Below are positions 48,001 through 61,700 of a stretch of DNA of 64,000 bases, piece after piece. The notes beneath the pieces are model-generated. The model was not told the DNA's origin. It worked only from the letters and a program-made list of their open reading frames with translations, and did not search any database. This DNA comes from Elysia chlorotica. Its lineage: Eukaryota > Mollusca > Gastropoda > Plakobranchidae. The stretch lies in contig RQTK01000766.1 of the NCBI GenBank assembly GCA_003991915.1, positions 1 through 64,000 on the forward strand, in the 5' to 3' direction. Every line of letters begins with the position of its first letter. The stretch's first letter is position 1. The position numbers and the translations under genes were made by a program.

Positions 48001-51000
48001 TCTCACTTATGCCACAGTTGTAGCACTGTTACAGTATTTAAGGCTGTGGAATATTTTTAAAGCTTTTTTTATTTAAAAAAATCCTCCTATACTTTTATTC
48101 CAAAAATTTTTTTAAACGAAATGTAATATCTTTTAACATTTTTCATGAATAAAATGTCTGAATTATCTACCTTGCTAAAGTGCACTTGAAAATAGATATA
48201 AATGCCTCTTAGATATCTCCCATGGGGTAGGGGGAGTGAAATCTGTAATTCTTATATTTGCTTTTCCGAAACCCCTTTCAGATGAGAAATAACAATTCAT
48301 CACAAAGGATTTAAATAAAAAAATACTCTAAGATTCTAAAATAGATACACATATTTATCTTATAATGATTGCAACTTTCACAAACAAAAATTTGAAAGTA
48401 AGACTAAAGTTTGATCATCAACACACAATTTTTTCTTCCTTTTGGTAATCAGTGTATTGACATGAATTCTTTCCCTTCTTGTATTATGTTCTCTCCATCA
48501 GATGGAAGCAAGTTCCTGGAAATGTCGGAGCCATAAACAAACATATTAGTTAAAAAAAAAAAAAAGCACCTTTTTTCATTGTCATTTTGCTTTGCTATTT
48601 ATTGTTATTGGCATTAAGAAAAAAATTTGTACAACTTTTTCGTGTCTTTTAATTTTAGAAGATTATTATTATTTATTCTCTTTGATCCATAAATTTGAAA
48701 AAGATTTATACATAAAAACTGAGCATATGGCTTCTTTCTTTTTTCTTTGTTAGATCTGTGAGATAACTAGTATAATTTTTTTTCTGTAATAAAAAAAACA
48801 TAAAAATAATAAAAAGCCCCCCAAAAGTTGTTTACATTATGTGCCTCTCTTTTCAAGCTACCTATGCAACTTGTAGGCAAACAATGTAAAAAGTCATTAA
48901 TTTTTCTTTTTCTTCCAGGACTTGACTAAGAAGCAAATTGAGGAAGCACAGGCTAAATTTGATTATTACGATAAGGTATGGGATATCCTTAATCATGAGT
49001 GTTCAATAAAATAAGCTTTTTTGAACTCTTTAAAAAAAGGACACATTTCACAATTCATTGACTCTGAGTAAAGACTCAATCTGGTATAAAAACAGCTTCT
49101 TTTTAACATAATAGAAAGATTGATTCTTCATTCCCCCCCCCCTCTCCGCCCCCTCTCCCGTATCTTTGATGATCTAACACTTTTTTTTTTAACTTCATCA
49201 GGACAACAGTGGTGCTATTGACAAGGATGAACTTCGTGATCTCTTCATGGACATGTTCCCAAGCTTTCACAGAAACATGCTGGAGCGATACGTCAATGAT
49301 GAATTCAATGCTGTGGACAAGGACTTCAGTAGCTGTAAGTTTATTTGGTTAATTTCCCCCCCCTGATTACAGATTTTTTTTGATTGTTCTGATAGTAGGT
49401 ACTCTAAACTTAAAATTAAAAATACACTTAGACTTCCACTTGTTATTGTACATTTTGAAAGTTACGCAATTTAAACAAAATTTGAAAAATTCCCCATTTT
49501 CTGCAACCGTGCAATGAATCAAGTTCGGAGCTTCATGTGGAAAAAACTAGACGCCCGAAGTTAATCATTTATATTGCACACTGAATGAGGATTACGCTGA
49601 AATTTTTTTGAAGCGTTTTATTTTAGAAACAAAGGGATTTTCACATACTCAGTAAAAAAAATTTGTTTTTTACACTTTTTCTCAAGGGGGACCAAAAAAT
49701 GCAAAATGCCTAACTTTCAAAAAATCATTAAAAATAAAAGAAGAAACCTAGATGCACATGTCTTTTTCTTTCTCAGAACAAGCTCTAGATGAATCAAACA
49801 ATAGATTTTCCTGTTTTTGGTAATTTAAAAGTAAATTTGAGATAAAATCACAGAAAAGGCAAGGTGTGCTATCGCGGACACACTGTCTTGAATCAATTTA
49901 GGTGACGGAGACGCTGCTCTCTCAAGAACACTTTTGCCTATAGAAATTAATTGAGGCGAGTCAACATCGGGAATAGGGGTGGCAGCCTAAAGCCAAAATT
50001 AACCTTCGCTCTGTGTCACCCATTAACCATGTGTATAAAATATATGCGCTCTTTATGAAGTTAGAAGTTTATATTTCATTGGAAAATGAAAAATCTTGTT
50101 TTTTTCATAAGCTGTCTATATCTATTGAAAACTAAGCCAGTATTCATGGCAAATTTTTGTCGTAGACTAGCTACGTCTAACTAAAAGGAGGGAAAGTCTG
50201 AAAACGTAGACGCCATCTTGAAATTTTATAGAGCTTGCAAATAAAATTATAAAAATTAAGTACCAAAACTCAAATCTATAACTATTTTCTTTATTCCTAT
50301 GAACTACTGGATGGAACCTTTCATTTGACCTACTTTCTTAATGTAGATCTAAATTATGAAAAATCTTAAAAATGCGTGATTGTCCTATTAGGTGTATCAA
50401 AATAGTAAAATTAAACTATAAAACAACTAAAATCATACTAAATCAACACAGAAGTCATTATAATTGATTTTTTGATAGGCTTTAGATGCACTTGCGACCA
50501 AATGTTACCCCTTAGTCCTGCCTCGGAGCAAGTGTAAACTTACGCCAAAATTTAGTACTAGGAAATTCCCATGAATAGGTCGGAGACTGAATTTAAATTT
50601 CAGACGTAAGTTTCGTCTGGTTTTTAGGCCTAGCCCTTCACATGAATACGGGCTAGAGTATGGAGGCTCTATGTAGATTAGATCTTATATAAATTTGAAA
50701 TTTTTAATGGTAATGATAAAATCTGTGAGAGGTTTTCATTGTAAAAAATTATAAAAATGGCATTAAAATTAAATTAGCATTTAAGTACGGTTTTAAGTCC
50801 AAAAATACACAATTTGCTTGCCAATCGTAGATGCATAGGTGGCCGCCATTGTGGACTGGCGGCTATCATTTTTCATCTCTGAAGTCTGCGGGTCAGTGAC
50901 TGACAGCTTACGCGATTTTGTTCACAGACGGCTCTATTGACCCAGATTCATTGTAAAAGAGATATTGAGAAGCTTTACAGTGATATATTTTTAAAGTTGG

Positions 51001-54000
51001 AATACCGACACTTTCCACAAAAAAATTGACTTCGAAACTTTCCACGCGAAATTTCTCGAAGTAAAACCTAGAATTCCGTCTGGTCTATTGAAAGACCTCG
51101 CGCATGAATCTGACTGATAGCAGAATCTTGTAAATCTCTGAAAAATCTAATGTGTGTCGATCGCGAGCATCCAGTGGCTATTTTAGTCCGGTTTATCATA
51201 TTTTAGACTTGATAAAAGACTACTATTCATTTTATGAAGCAGCATGTATTATATACAAATCAAAACAGCACAAACTTTTTAATATCTTTCATTTTAAAAT
51301 ATGTTCAATAGTTTTTACACACCAACCGAGTGAATACTCTCATTCTACATCTCAGTTTGAGCTTGAACCTGAAAAAGCAGCCTGTTTAGATTACATGCTT
51401 ATAGAATTTCCTGCCCAATGATTTGATTTATTTGAGACATTTTTTATACTAATATATTTAAATACCCCTTGTTATTTCTACTTAACATCATAGTATGACC
51501 ATTATATTTCTGTGCAGTAACCCATCAAACTTTCAGATGTCGCCCTTGTGGTAATGGGGCCCTCGTTAAAAAGGAGTGTAAAGAATGGTTACCACCGTCT
51601 GCCAGTCGCGCATGACTCAGTAAAAGACTGCTAAGGACAGGCTCATTCTCTTTATCTTGTTATGTCTTCTGACCCGCTCCTATCGTCTTGTCTATTGTTT
51701 CGTATATCCCATCCCCTCTACTTCTACCGGACTATTGGTCACCTTTTCAGGTGATCAGCGATGTTTGTTGACAAAAAGTTGGCCAAGTTCAGTGTCTTTG
51801 CTATTAGCAAAGCACTGAAAGGAATTGTGGGTGAAGCCAAGACCATTACGAAGCTCCGTTCTGGTGAATTGGTGGAGTGCTCTAGTGAGGCACAAGTGAA
51901 ATGTCTCGGCAAGGTCGAAACTTTTGTCAACATCCCTGTCTCTGTGAAGGCTCATCGCAACGTAAACAGCTCCATGGGTGTGGTTAGATCTCGTGACCTT
52001 GAAGCGACGAGCGGGAAGGAGATGTCACCCACGCCCGACGCATTTTCGTGCGGAAGGGGGGGTGACAAAATCAGGACCAATACTTTTGTCCTAACCTTTG
52101 ACTCAACGTCGCCATTGACATCGTTGAAAGTGGGGTACTTAACACTCAAAGTTACCCCTTACATCCCGAGACCAATGCGCTGTTTCAAATGTCATCGTTT
52201 TGGCCATAACTAAATGACATGTAGGCGCACAGCAGTGTGTTGCCGCTGTGGTAAGGGAGGGCACGCTGGGAGAGACTGCAAAGCCGATCCCATCTGTCTG
52301 AACTGCCATGGCCCACATGCGGCAGATTCGAAAAAATGTCCCAGGTGAAAAGAAGAGGAAGCTATTCAGCAGTACAAAGCCCAGCATGGTAGTACCTTTG
52401 CACAGGCCAGAGCGGCCATTTTTGTAGAACTCGACCAAAATATTAAGCGTCAAACCTACGCCAAGGCCACCAGTTTTGGGACTAAGATTGCTCAAACAGC
52501 GCCTCCGAAGGGCAGCAGCAGATTTAACATCACTGCCAAAACCCAAGGAGCCAAATCCCACAAGATAGATTCTCTGGTAAAAAAGTCAACCGTGACAGCA
52601 GAATCGCGACCGAAGATCAAGCCTAGGGCCTCCATCACCTGCTCCGCAGCGAGCCCCTTTGGAAGTTTCAAACAGGTTTGAGGCGTTGATCAACACCGAA
52701 GGAATGAAGGTGTCAGATCTCCCCCTCCTCAAAGGCTTCCAATCAGCGGAGCCTTCCCCCATCCCCATTCCCTTCCTCCTTTCTCGTCACCATCTTTGGT
52801 GAGGTTCTCCCCCCTGACTCCCCTGTTAAACCCTCCCTCCCCCCTTCCAATCCTCCTTCCCCAAAATCCAAGAAACTACCTGCCCCTTACCCATTCACTT
52901 CAGAGGTCACTGTGGAGCTTAGGCCCGCCAGGCTGCAAAAAAATAAGTTAGGGCTAACTACCTTAAACTGCAGCGCATTATGTTGAAACATAATGTCGTT
53001 GCAGCATGTCTTTAGGAGACAAACCTACCCCCCAACCTAAACTTCAACATCCAAGGCCTCTCTGCCTATCATCACCACAGCGGTGGTGCGGATAGTTTAA
53101 GCGGCGGTACTTCTATCTTTGTCAAAAATACTCTTCCTTGCAGACCTATCCCTCTTAACTCTACCCAACAGGCGGTAGCAATCCGAATAACTTTTGAAAA
53201 ATCTTTTACTCTCTGTTTGGTATATCTTCCACCTTCTTCTCAAGTCTCCTATTCTGATATAACTAACCTTATTGATCAGCTCCCCTTTCCCGTAATTTTT
53301 ATGGAAGACTTTAATGCCCATAACCCACTCGGGGAAGTCTAAGGACTGATCCACGTGGAAAAATCTTAGAAAAAATTCTCTCGGAATCTGATTTCTTACA
53401 TGTGAACGATGGCTCTCCAAGTTACTGCCATACTGCCCATGGCACGTTTTCCGCTCTAGACCTCACATTCATCGACCCATTAATCTCTCTGGACTACTCG
53501 TGGTCAACTCTCGATAGCCTTCACGTCTTCGATCACTTTCCTATTCTTCTATCGCCGGTCCGCTTCGAAATGATCTCTCATCCGGAACGGTGGAATTTCA
53601 CTCGGGCTGACTGGCCAGCTTTTCAATCTCAATGCATCCAAGAAATATCTGACCAGAAAATCTCAATAGAGCAATTCAGTGATACTGTATTGCAAATTGC
53701 TAAGAGGGATATCCCTCAGACCTCAGTTCCACGAAAGGACAAATCCTGGTTCGACTGCCGGTGCCGACTGGCAGTTAGAGCAAGGGAAAAAGCCTTTCAT
53801 AATTTTAAAAGAAATATTTTTTTCTAATAAATATTTTTAAGAAACGGCTCATAGATCATTTGCAAGGTGAAATTAAAAAGGTTCAATTTATTCACACTTT
53901 TGGGAAAAATGCAATAAAAAAAAAAAAAGGTTGGGTTAAGCAGATTTGTAACCAGATCATTATTCATGATTTTGTTTCAAGGTTGCCAATCTCTACAGTT

Positions 54001-57000
54001 ATTATTTTAATGATTTTCCTGTTCTGGTTGAACCTTTTTAAACCCTCATTGGCAATTGAAAGAAAAATGCAGTTAGAACCTATTGAATGTCACCATGCAG
54101 CATTGTTGTCTTTTCTGTCACATTTGTTGTGAACTATAAGCAGCTGTCCTAGGAAGACGGAAAAAAAAAGAGAATTTATTTAAAAAATTTATATTTTTTT
54201 ATTTCTTCCATTTTATATCTATATTTTTCTGATTTTGTGCCCTACTGGTAGGGCCAGTGTTGGTATAATGTTTTTGGGTAAGACAAATGTACTCATTGTC
54301 TATTTCTTCATGTTCTTGATCTTTTTCTTCTTTCACCATTCCATTGTCTTCTTCTTCCTCATCTTTTTCTCTGTGCCTGTTTCTCAAATGGATTACTCAG
54401 ATAAAATTATTGGCTTTTTTATAGAGATAACAAAATATATTTTCGCCAAACAATTTTTATACTTTTCCTTTTTCTTTTTTTAGACGAGTTCTCTATATTT
54501 TGAATTGTTAAAGTACATGGTCCATAATGTTGTGTGTTTTTGTATCTTGTGGAATATACTTTTCCTGTGAGGCTTTATCAAGCATTCATGTGTTATGTAT
54601 ATTTTCTCAACACAAGATATACTGTCATGAGATTTAAGGAAGTTCAGCTTTCCAATATTTGTTGGTTGCTTTGAAACCATTGTTTTTTGTGCTTATTATT
54701 TAATTTAAAAAAAAGAAGCAAAACAACAAGCGTTTAGGTGTTTAAGTCATGTTCTTTATTACAAAAATGTATAAAATGTAGAGCAACTCTCTAAACTACT
54801 TGGTAAATGCTTGTATTATCACAATTTCAAAATAAATAACCCTTATCATATTCAAAAAGGGAATGGGGATGAGGACATGCACCTCATTTCTCACATGATA
54901 CGAGGGCAGGCTGATAAATAAGGGCCGTTTTTGAATAACTTTTTTATTTGAAGGACTACAGAAGCAAGTTACACATCAAATGAAAGCTTAGAGTCTCCCC
55001 TATCTGATGAACTATCATTTTTCAACATAGTCACCATCGCGTTCAATACAGAGGCGCCAGCGTTGTACAAGTTTTCGCATGCCGTCGGCGAAGAATTCTG
55101 GTGTCTGGGATCGGCACCAAGAGCGAACATTCGCCTCAACCTCAGCATCGGTTTCATAGTGATTTCCTTTGAGATGTTTCTTCAGCAAAGGAAATAAGAA
55201 AAAGTCAGACGGGGCCAAATCAGAACTGTATGTCGGATGTGGTATGGTAGGAAGTTCCAACTGCTGTAAAGCGCACTGGGTTTGGCGACTGGTGTGTGGC
55301 CGAGCATTATCGTGCTGGATGACAACGTCTTTGACTTTGTCCTGTCAAACCCGTCTGAGTCAATGCACGCAGAGTTGACACATAATTATCTCTCTGAATT
55401 TATTGTTGTGCCTTGCTCCAAAAACTCAATATGGACGATACCTTCCATGTCCCAGAATATTGTCAGCAAAACCTTTCGAGCTGATGCGACGACTTTGAAC
55501 TTCTTTGGGGCTGGAGAGTTCTTGTGTCGGTACTGCATAGACTGCATCTTGCTCTCTGGGTCATTGTGATGCACCCAAGACTCGTCACCAGTGATGATGC
55601 TCCACAGAAAACGCTCGCCGTCATGAGTGAATCTTTCCAACAGTTGTGTACAGATCGTTTTCCTCTGTGCCTTCATTTCCACAGTGAGCTGTCTCGGTAC
55701 CCATCTTGCCGAGACTTTCCTGTAACCAAGGTGGACTGTGATAATGTGATGAACTCGTTCTTTTGAAATGTCAAGCGCATTTGCAATGTCTCTTTGTTTC
55801 ACTCTTCTATTTGCAACAATCATTTCGTCTACCTTCTGTTGGTGCTCAGACGGGTTCGACAGGACAAAGTCAAAGACGTTGTCATCCAGCACGATAATGC
55901 TCGGCCACACACCAGTCGCCAAACCCAGTGCGCTTTACAGCAGTTGGAACTTCCTACCATACCACATCCGACATACAGTCCTGCTTTGGCCCCGTCTCTC
56001 TTTTTCTTATTTCCTTTGCTGAAGTAACATCTCAAAGGAAATCACTATGAAACCGATGCAGAAGTTGAGGCGGATGTTCGCTCTTGGTGCCGATCCCAGA
56101 CACCAGAATTCTTCGCCGACGGCATGCGAAAACTTGTACAACGCTGGCGCCTCTGTATTGAACGCGATGGTGACTATGTTGAAAAATGATAGTTCATCAG
56201 ATAGGGGAGACTCTAAGCTTTCATTTGATGTGTAACTTGCTTCTGTAGTCCTTCAAATAAAAAAGTTATTCAAAAACGGCCCTTATTTATCAGCCTGCCC
56301 TCGTATATAATTATATTCTACCAGAGGTTGGGTAGTGCTTGCATGAAACTCACTGGGCCAATTCCTACTACATGACACACATACACTGAACGGTGAAATA
56401 ATTATGTACAGATAAGCCAACCGTACTGAATTTATATACATTTTCTGTATTTTTTCCCTCCAACTCAGCAATGTATTCTCTGACTCTGAAAGGTAAATAC
56501 ATGCTTGCATGTACATTTTGATGCATGGTGTATTTTGACAGATAAAAATATCTTTAAGAATTTATTTGATTAGGGAATTCTTGAGGCTTCTACTATAGGA
56601 TTTGTCATTGCATGCTTAAGGCTCTTTGTGATTGTATGCAGTTGATATAAATGCAATGTGTTTATTATTGTTTGCTGGCATATCCTAATGGTCCTTTGCT
56701 AGTTTCTTCATATCCTTCTTTTGTTAAGAAAATTTTGTACAGAAACTCTTATCAACCCATATAGAGATTTAAATTCTGTTGCTGCTTACATATATAAAAT
56801 TATTGTACATCTTTTTGTTTGTTGTTTTAAAAAAACAACTGGTCAGTATCAAATTATTTTGCAATTACTTCCAATTGAACTCATTGATGTCTCTAAAGTG
56901 TTGCAATTGATGAATATTTTAAACGATTTTCTCACTGTAGCTATTGACTTTGATGAGTTCTTGGGAATGTACAAACGGCTGTTCCTGTGCTGTCGGTCTG

Positions 57001-58690
57001 TTGTGGCGGGTGATGTTGAGGACATAGTTTCTAATGCTCACAAATCTGATTTAAAGGCAAGTTTTAAGTATTAGGGATTATGAAGAAATGTGAGGTTTAT
57101 TTCTACGTGCGTGCATGCGTGGTGTATGTGTTTGTTTATATTTTTTGTTTGTTTGTTTAGTTTTTTAAAAAACTTATTCTTCTTTTGAAGGGTTGGGTAC
57201 AGGGCTTTGCGCCTCATTGGGCCAATTCCTACTACATGACACACATACACACATTTTTTTCCAACAATTTTTGTTCTTAAATATGAGATTAACCATCAGT
57301 AATTTTAATTGGGAAAGTGCTTATAAGGGATCATCTTATCTTGAATATTATTGATTCATTGTGACTTGTTTTCAAGGATTGTCATTTTTATAGAAATAGC
57401 TACACTTAATACTCCTGATCTATATTCTTTTTAAAGTTCTTTTGCAAAGTAGCTTTGTCTTTTCTGTTAAAACTTCACACTTCATATATAACATCCCATA
57501 TTTTTGCCAGAAATTGGCAGAAGTTGAGCGACACTCTGAAAATTTGAGCCAAAAGAACTCAGATGTGCACAACAACTCTAACCAAGGAAAAATGAACAGC
57601 ATTCCAGCAGGACATGATGATTGCAGTGACATTGAGGAAGATCCTTTTTTTGATGATGCGCCTGCAGCTGCAGTGAACTTCAACACATTGTCAAGGTGAA
57701 CTCAGAATAAATATTTCTGTGTAACTCATATCTGTTTTAAAGAAATTTTTGTGGTGCTTGGTAGATAGAGTGTGTTGTAAATTCTTAATTTCTATCCAAA
57801 ATTTTAACATTGAATTCAGACATATATTGTTGCTAAAGTTATTTAATAACTAAAACTATGCCTGGGTGGACAAAGGAAAAAAGACTAATTCCAACAATGC
57901 ATACACTCACGCTTTAAATTTGTATTACCTTTCTCTTCAACTTGCAAACAAATAAATCATAAAAAGGCCTCTTGGCTATAGAAGCCAAAAAGATATATTA
58001 TTGCGAAAATGCATTTCTTTTTCTTGTTAATTGTTGCTGCCCTTGATGTAGTCTTAAAAGAATGTTACTTTCAGAAGTTCCTTTAGTATTTCTTCACTCT
58101 TTGTAATCCTTGTTTATTCATTCAAGGAGGAAAAAAAAGCAGTATTGTCAAATATTTTATGTTCAGTTTGCTTTCACTGTTAATACTTTGTTATTACAAA
58201 CAAGTTTGCTAATCTTTTTTTATCACACATGCCATGATTTTTTTTATCGATGTTCCAGCTTTGTCACTCAACGGTCATGGAGAGCATCAAGGTTTTCTTC
58301 CCTTTTTTTGTTTTTTGTTTTGTTTTTGTGAATGACCCAATCCTTAATAATGCTTGTTTTTAGGGGATAGCAAAACTTGAGCATGATCACCGAAAACAGA
58401 TGAGGCTCTTTTTTGTGACTATTGCATACTCGCATCTTGTTTGAAAGTGGACACATTTTATGTTTTAAGTTTGATAAGAGCTTAGTCATTACTAGTTCAT
58501 CAAATATATATCAACTTTGTATAAAAAACATCTTTTATTATGTATCTGTATGCCCAACATACTATTGTATGCTATTACAAACAAAATGAAACAAAAAAAG
58601 TTTTAAAATCCGTTAATAAAAGCAATATTCTGGACCCCCCCTCCCTTTCCCCCTCCTCTCTTTCTGTCTGTGATGGTTTCAATAAGTGTG

Positions 58691-58747
<57 letters not shown>

Positions 58748-61700
58748 GCCTTTCTCTCTCTCTTGGTATCACCTAATCAAGAACTTTAAAATACGAATGA
58801 TCTTTTGTGCTTGCATAACATTTCTTTAAAGGTCTATCCAAAACCTTACCCTAAAAAAAATACTCAGTTAAAATCAGATTTTACTTTGATTCAAAATTCG
58901 GATTTTCATGTTCTCTGTATAAACTGTTCAGAACTTTCTACATGTATAAAGTTGACAGAGGCAGTTTATTTTGCTACTTTATCAAATACAATGATATTTT
59001 ACAGTTTCAAAATGTCATTAGACCCATTTTGATTCACTGCGCCTTTTGTTATGGTGATCAACCTCCAAACTCCCACAGCGTTCCTTCACACAACCTAGAA
59101 GTGGCCACACGTAAGGCCACCCCCTACAGCCGCCCATCACAAATCCCTCGGTATCAGCAGCGGAGGTAACGCTGTGCACTAACAGTTTTAGTCATCGTTT
59201 GAGTGGAGAGGCTGGAAGCCTAACCACTGCACCTTTTAATCCCATCCATGAGTGTTCTTTTTTTCTTTCTTTGTCACTCTATCGCACGCGATATCTTCTA
59301 TGTTTTATAATTTCAGACTGCAGTCATTGCCCCATTTGTAAGAAAATGTATCTCTTTTCTTAAGTACTATAGATATTTAGTATTTTAAAAATGGATTTGA
59401 ATATTTATCAACTGGGGTGATAAACCTTTTCTCAATTTATACTCAATTATCAAATTGAGCCCTGTTAACAAGAAATAAAAACAACCAGTGGTTGTGTCCT
59501 GATCTGAGGCTGTACAATTATCATAAATCTACATGTATTTTCTTGAAAACAACTTTTTCTTTAAAAGATACACATTTTTGTTTTTGTTTGTTAAACAACT
59601 GTTAAAGGTGAGAGCATAATATAAAGATCATAATTTGTTGCAATGTATGTCTCCCTAGTATTAATGCAAAATAAATGGTAAAAAACAACAACAGGAGTAA
59701 TCATGAAAATCTCTCAGGTTTGTTTAGATGGATGATCTGTAAAAAAAAAAAAAAAATTAACACCATAATATGAGATAAGAATGTAAATTTAAACTGCATT
59801 CCATTTTATACTTCTAAATAAATTCAACATTTGTGTGGGCCTATGCAAGAAGGGGCTGAACTTAAAAATAAGGAGAATTCAATTTAATACAGTGTAAAAG
59901 TAGAGATTTTTATGGGAATTTCACCTTTTTATATTAGCTGTACACCCAACTGTGACATTGTAAGCATAGCATATTTCACTGTAGGATCTGCGACTTTATT
60001 CTTGTTTTTCTGTGGGCCCACACAAAAAACTCCATCAAGAACATGTTGAAACAATGTTATATATTTATATACATTGTGTGCATCTTGCCCTACCCTGAAC
60101 TTTTTTTTTTATGTCTCTAAATGATGTGCATTAAGTTTTAAAGGAAGTATGTATTTTAATTCCCTCTCTCTGTCATTTTTACACATAGTGTTCAAGCATT
60201 TGCTCACCTTTCAATACCATTCTCCACATTCCTTGATGATGTCAACCTTATTTGTTCTTAATCTGTTGCTAAACTGTGTGGATTGCTTTTATGGATTATT
60301 TTGGGTGATAATTTACAAAACACATTGAAAATTTATATATATTTAGGTGATGAATCTTGCACTTTATATGTCTTTAAAAAATTCGGATTCTGCCAAGGAA
60401 TAAATTTAGGGACAATTTATAAAGCTAATGAAAATATGTCATACTTAGTGAAAGAAAAAGGAATAGAATAAATGTAGAATTTTTGTGCAGCATTCATTTT
60501 TTTATTTAAAACATTCCTTTAAAATTAATTTGGTCAGAAATGATACTTTAAAAAAAAATTACATGTATACATAATTGTGGGAATTATATGAAATGCATGG
60601 CCATGTACATTTATGGAACACATTCCCACTGGGTGCTGCTGACTATAATCCACCCATTGAAGATTGCTTTTGCTTATAAGTTAAATGTAATGGTCATGGT
60701 TACCTAAGAAAAAGTATTATTTACATTTTACTTATACCTTTCTTGTGAGCTTGATGCTCATATTTAGTGTTAGATGCAGTAGTTTTACAAATTTTTTATT
60801 GATATTTACTAAGACTGAGTACAAAATAATTATGCACTTATATATTTTTTGTTATTTATCCGAGAATATTTGAGATTAGAGACCAGCATGCTTCTTATGC
60901 AGTCTAGGAGTCCTGAAGTTAAGGCTGGTGCACATTGGATTTAATTTTAAACATGTAGTACAGTTTTTCTCGTCACAATTCTTTTCTGACAAATCTGCTA
61001 CCACCACTAGTTGGACACAATATTTTTTTCTTTTCATAACATAACAAACTCTTGAATTTCTCTCATCTTCATCCTAAGGTGGTAGTTCAGTACATGAAAT
61101 AAAATGTGACTTTGCCTTTACTTTATTTAATTTCTTGAGGGGGATTGACATTTCAAAAGACAAATACGCAGTGAGCACATCTTGCAACATTGAGAATTTT
61201 AAGTGACTTCCACTCCAGAAACTGCAGTACAGGGAGAAATTAAAAATAGAATAGTTCAAAGAATCAGGCATGGGGGAAATTGGATATAGAGAATTTAATC
61301 ATAAAATTCTTATTCGTGGATTTAGTACTACTTGTATAGTGGGGATTACATAAAGTTCAATCATTATCATCTTCGTCATTATCATCATCTATCATGCATT
61401 TTAGCTTTTAATTTTTCCTTTCACACCTCTGTGTCTCTCATTTTTTGACTATTTTGAATTAAGGTCGCAAAACCAGTTTAGATGCATGTGAAATCCTTCC
61501 TGTCTTTTCATTTTAGATTTGGGATCCATTTTTCCTGTTTATCAGCCTCCCATCTCGTCACATGGAGAAAAAAAATAATGTGCGGTGGTTTTCAATTTGT
61601 CAATGCTTTTCTTAATAGTTCAAAATCGCTCCCTCTGTCAGTTACCGTCGGGTGACATTGTTTAAGTTGCATCCTACCACTAAATGTGTATTGCATAGAA

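Larger units (their letters stand above)
48919..56943 (+). other. EF-hand pair encoded by CEP43 exons 6-8
   Basis: Loop 1 is DKDNSGAIDKDE (residues 165-176), split by the exon 6/7 junction (48975|49202). Loop 2 is DKDFSSSIDFDE (residues 205-216), split by the exon 7/8 junction (49334|56941). Both have the calcium ligands at positions 1, 3, 5, 9 and 12 (D, D, S, D, E) and Ile at 8, with helix-like flanks (QIEEAQAKFDYY; ELRDLFMDMF; EFLGMYKRLF). They are expected to bind calcium. Both loops are interrupted by introns, which supports an old, integral part of the gene. Confidence 0.88.

Noticed and set aside
55386-55922. A 178-codon frame starting MATGVWPSIIVLDDN as a mariner N-terminus
   Set aside because: The first 26 codons are antisense of the right arm (opposite-strand reading of the HDNARPH region). 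The start codon is a product of the foldback, not the transposase start.
55768-56027. Plus-strand frames in the right mariner arm as a second transposase gene
   Set aside because: They hold only the duplicated C-terminal part and lack the first catalytic Asp region.
57061-57066. GT donor four bases after the GC donor in CEP43
   Set aside because: It would add four bases and shift the frame into exon 9, whose FOP-like reading (EEDPFFDD) needs phase 0.
58829-58870. Extra CEP43 exon after TTTAAAG near 58833
   Set aside because: Weak acceptor, lysine/asparagine-poor low-complexity reading, and the exon 10 to 11 phases already join without it.
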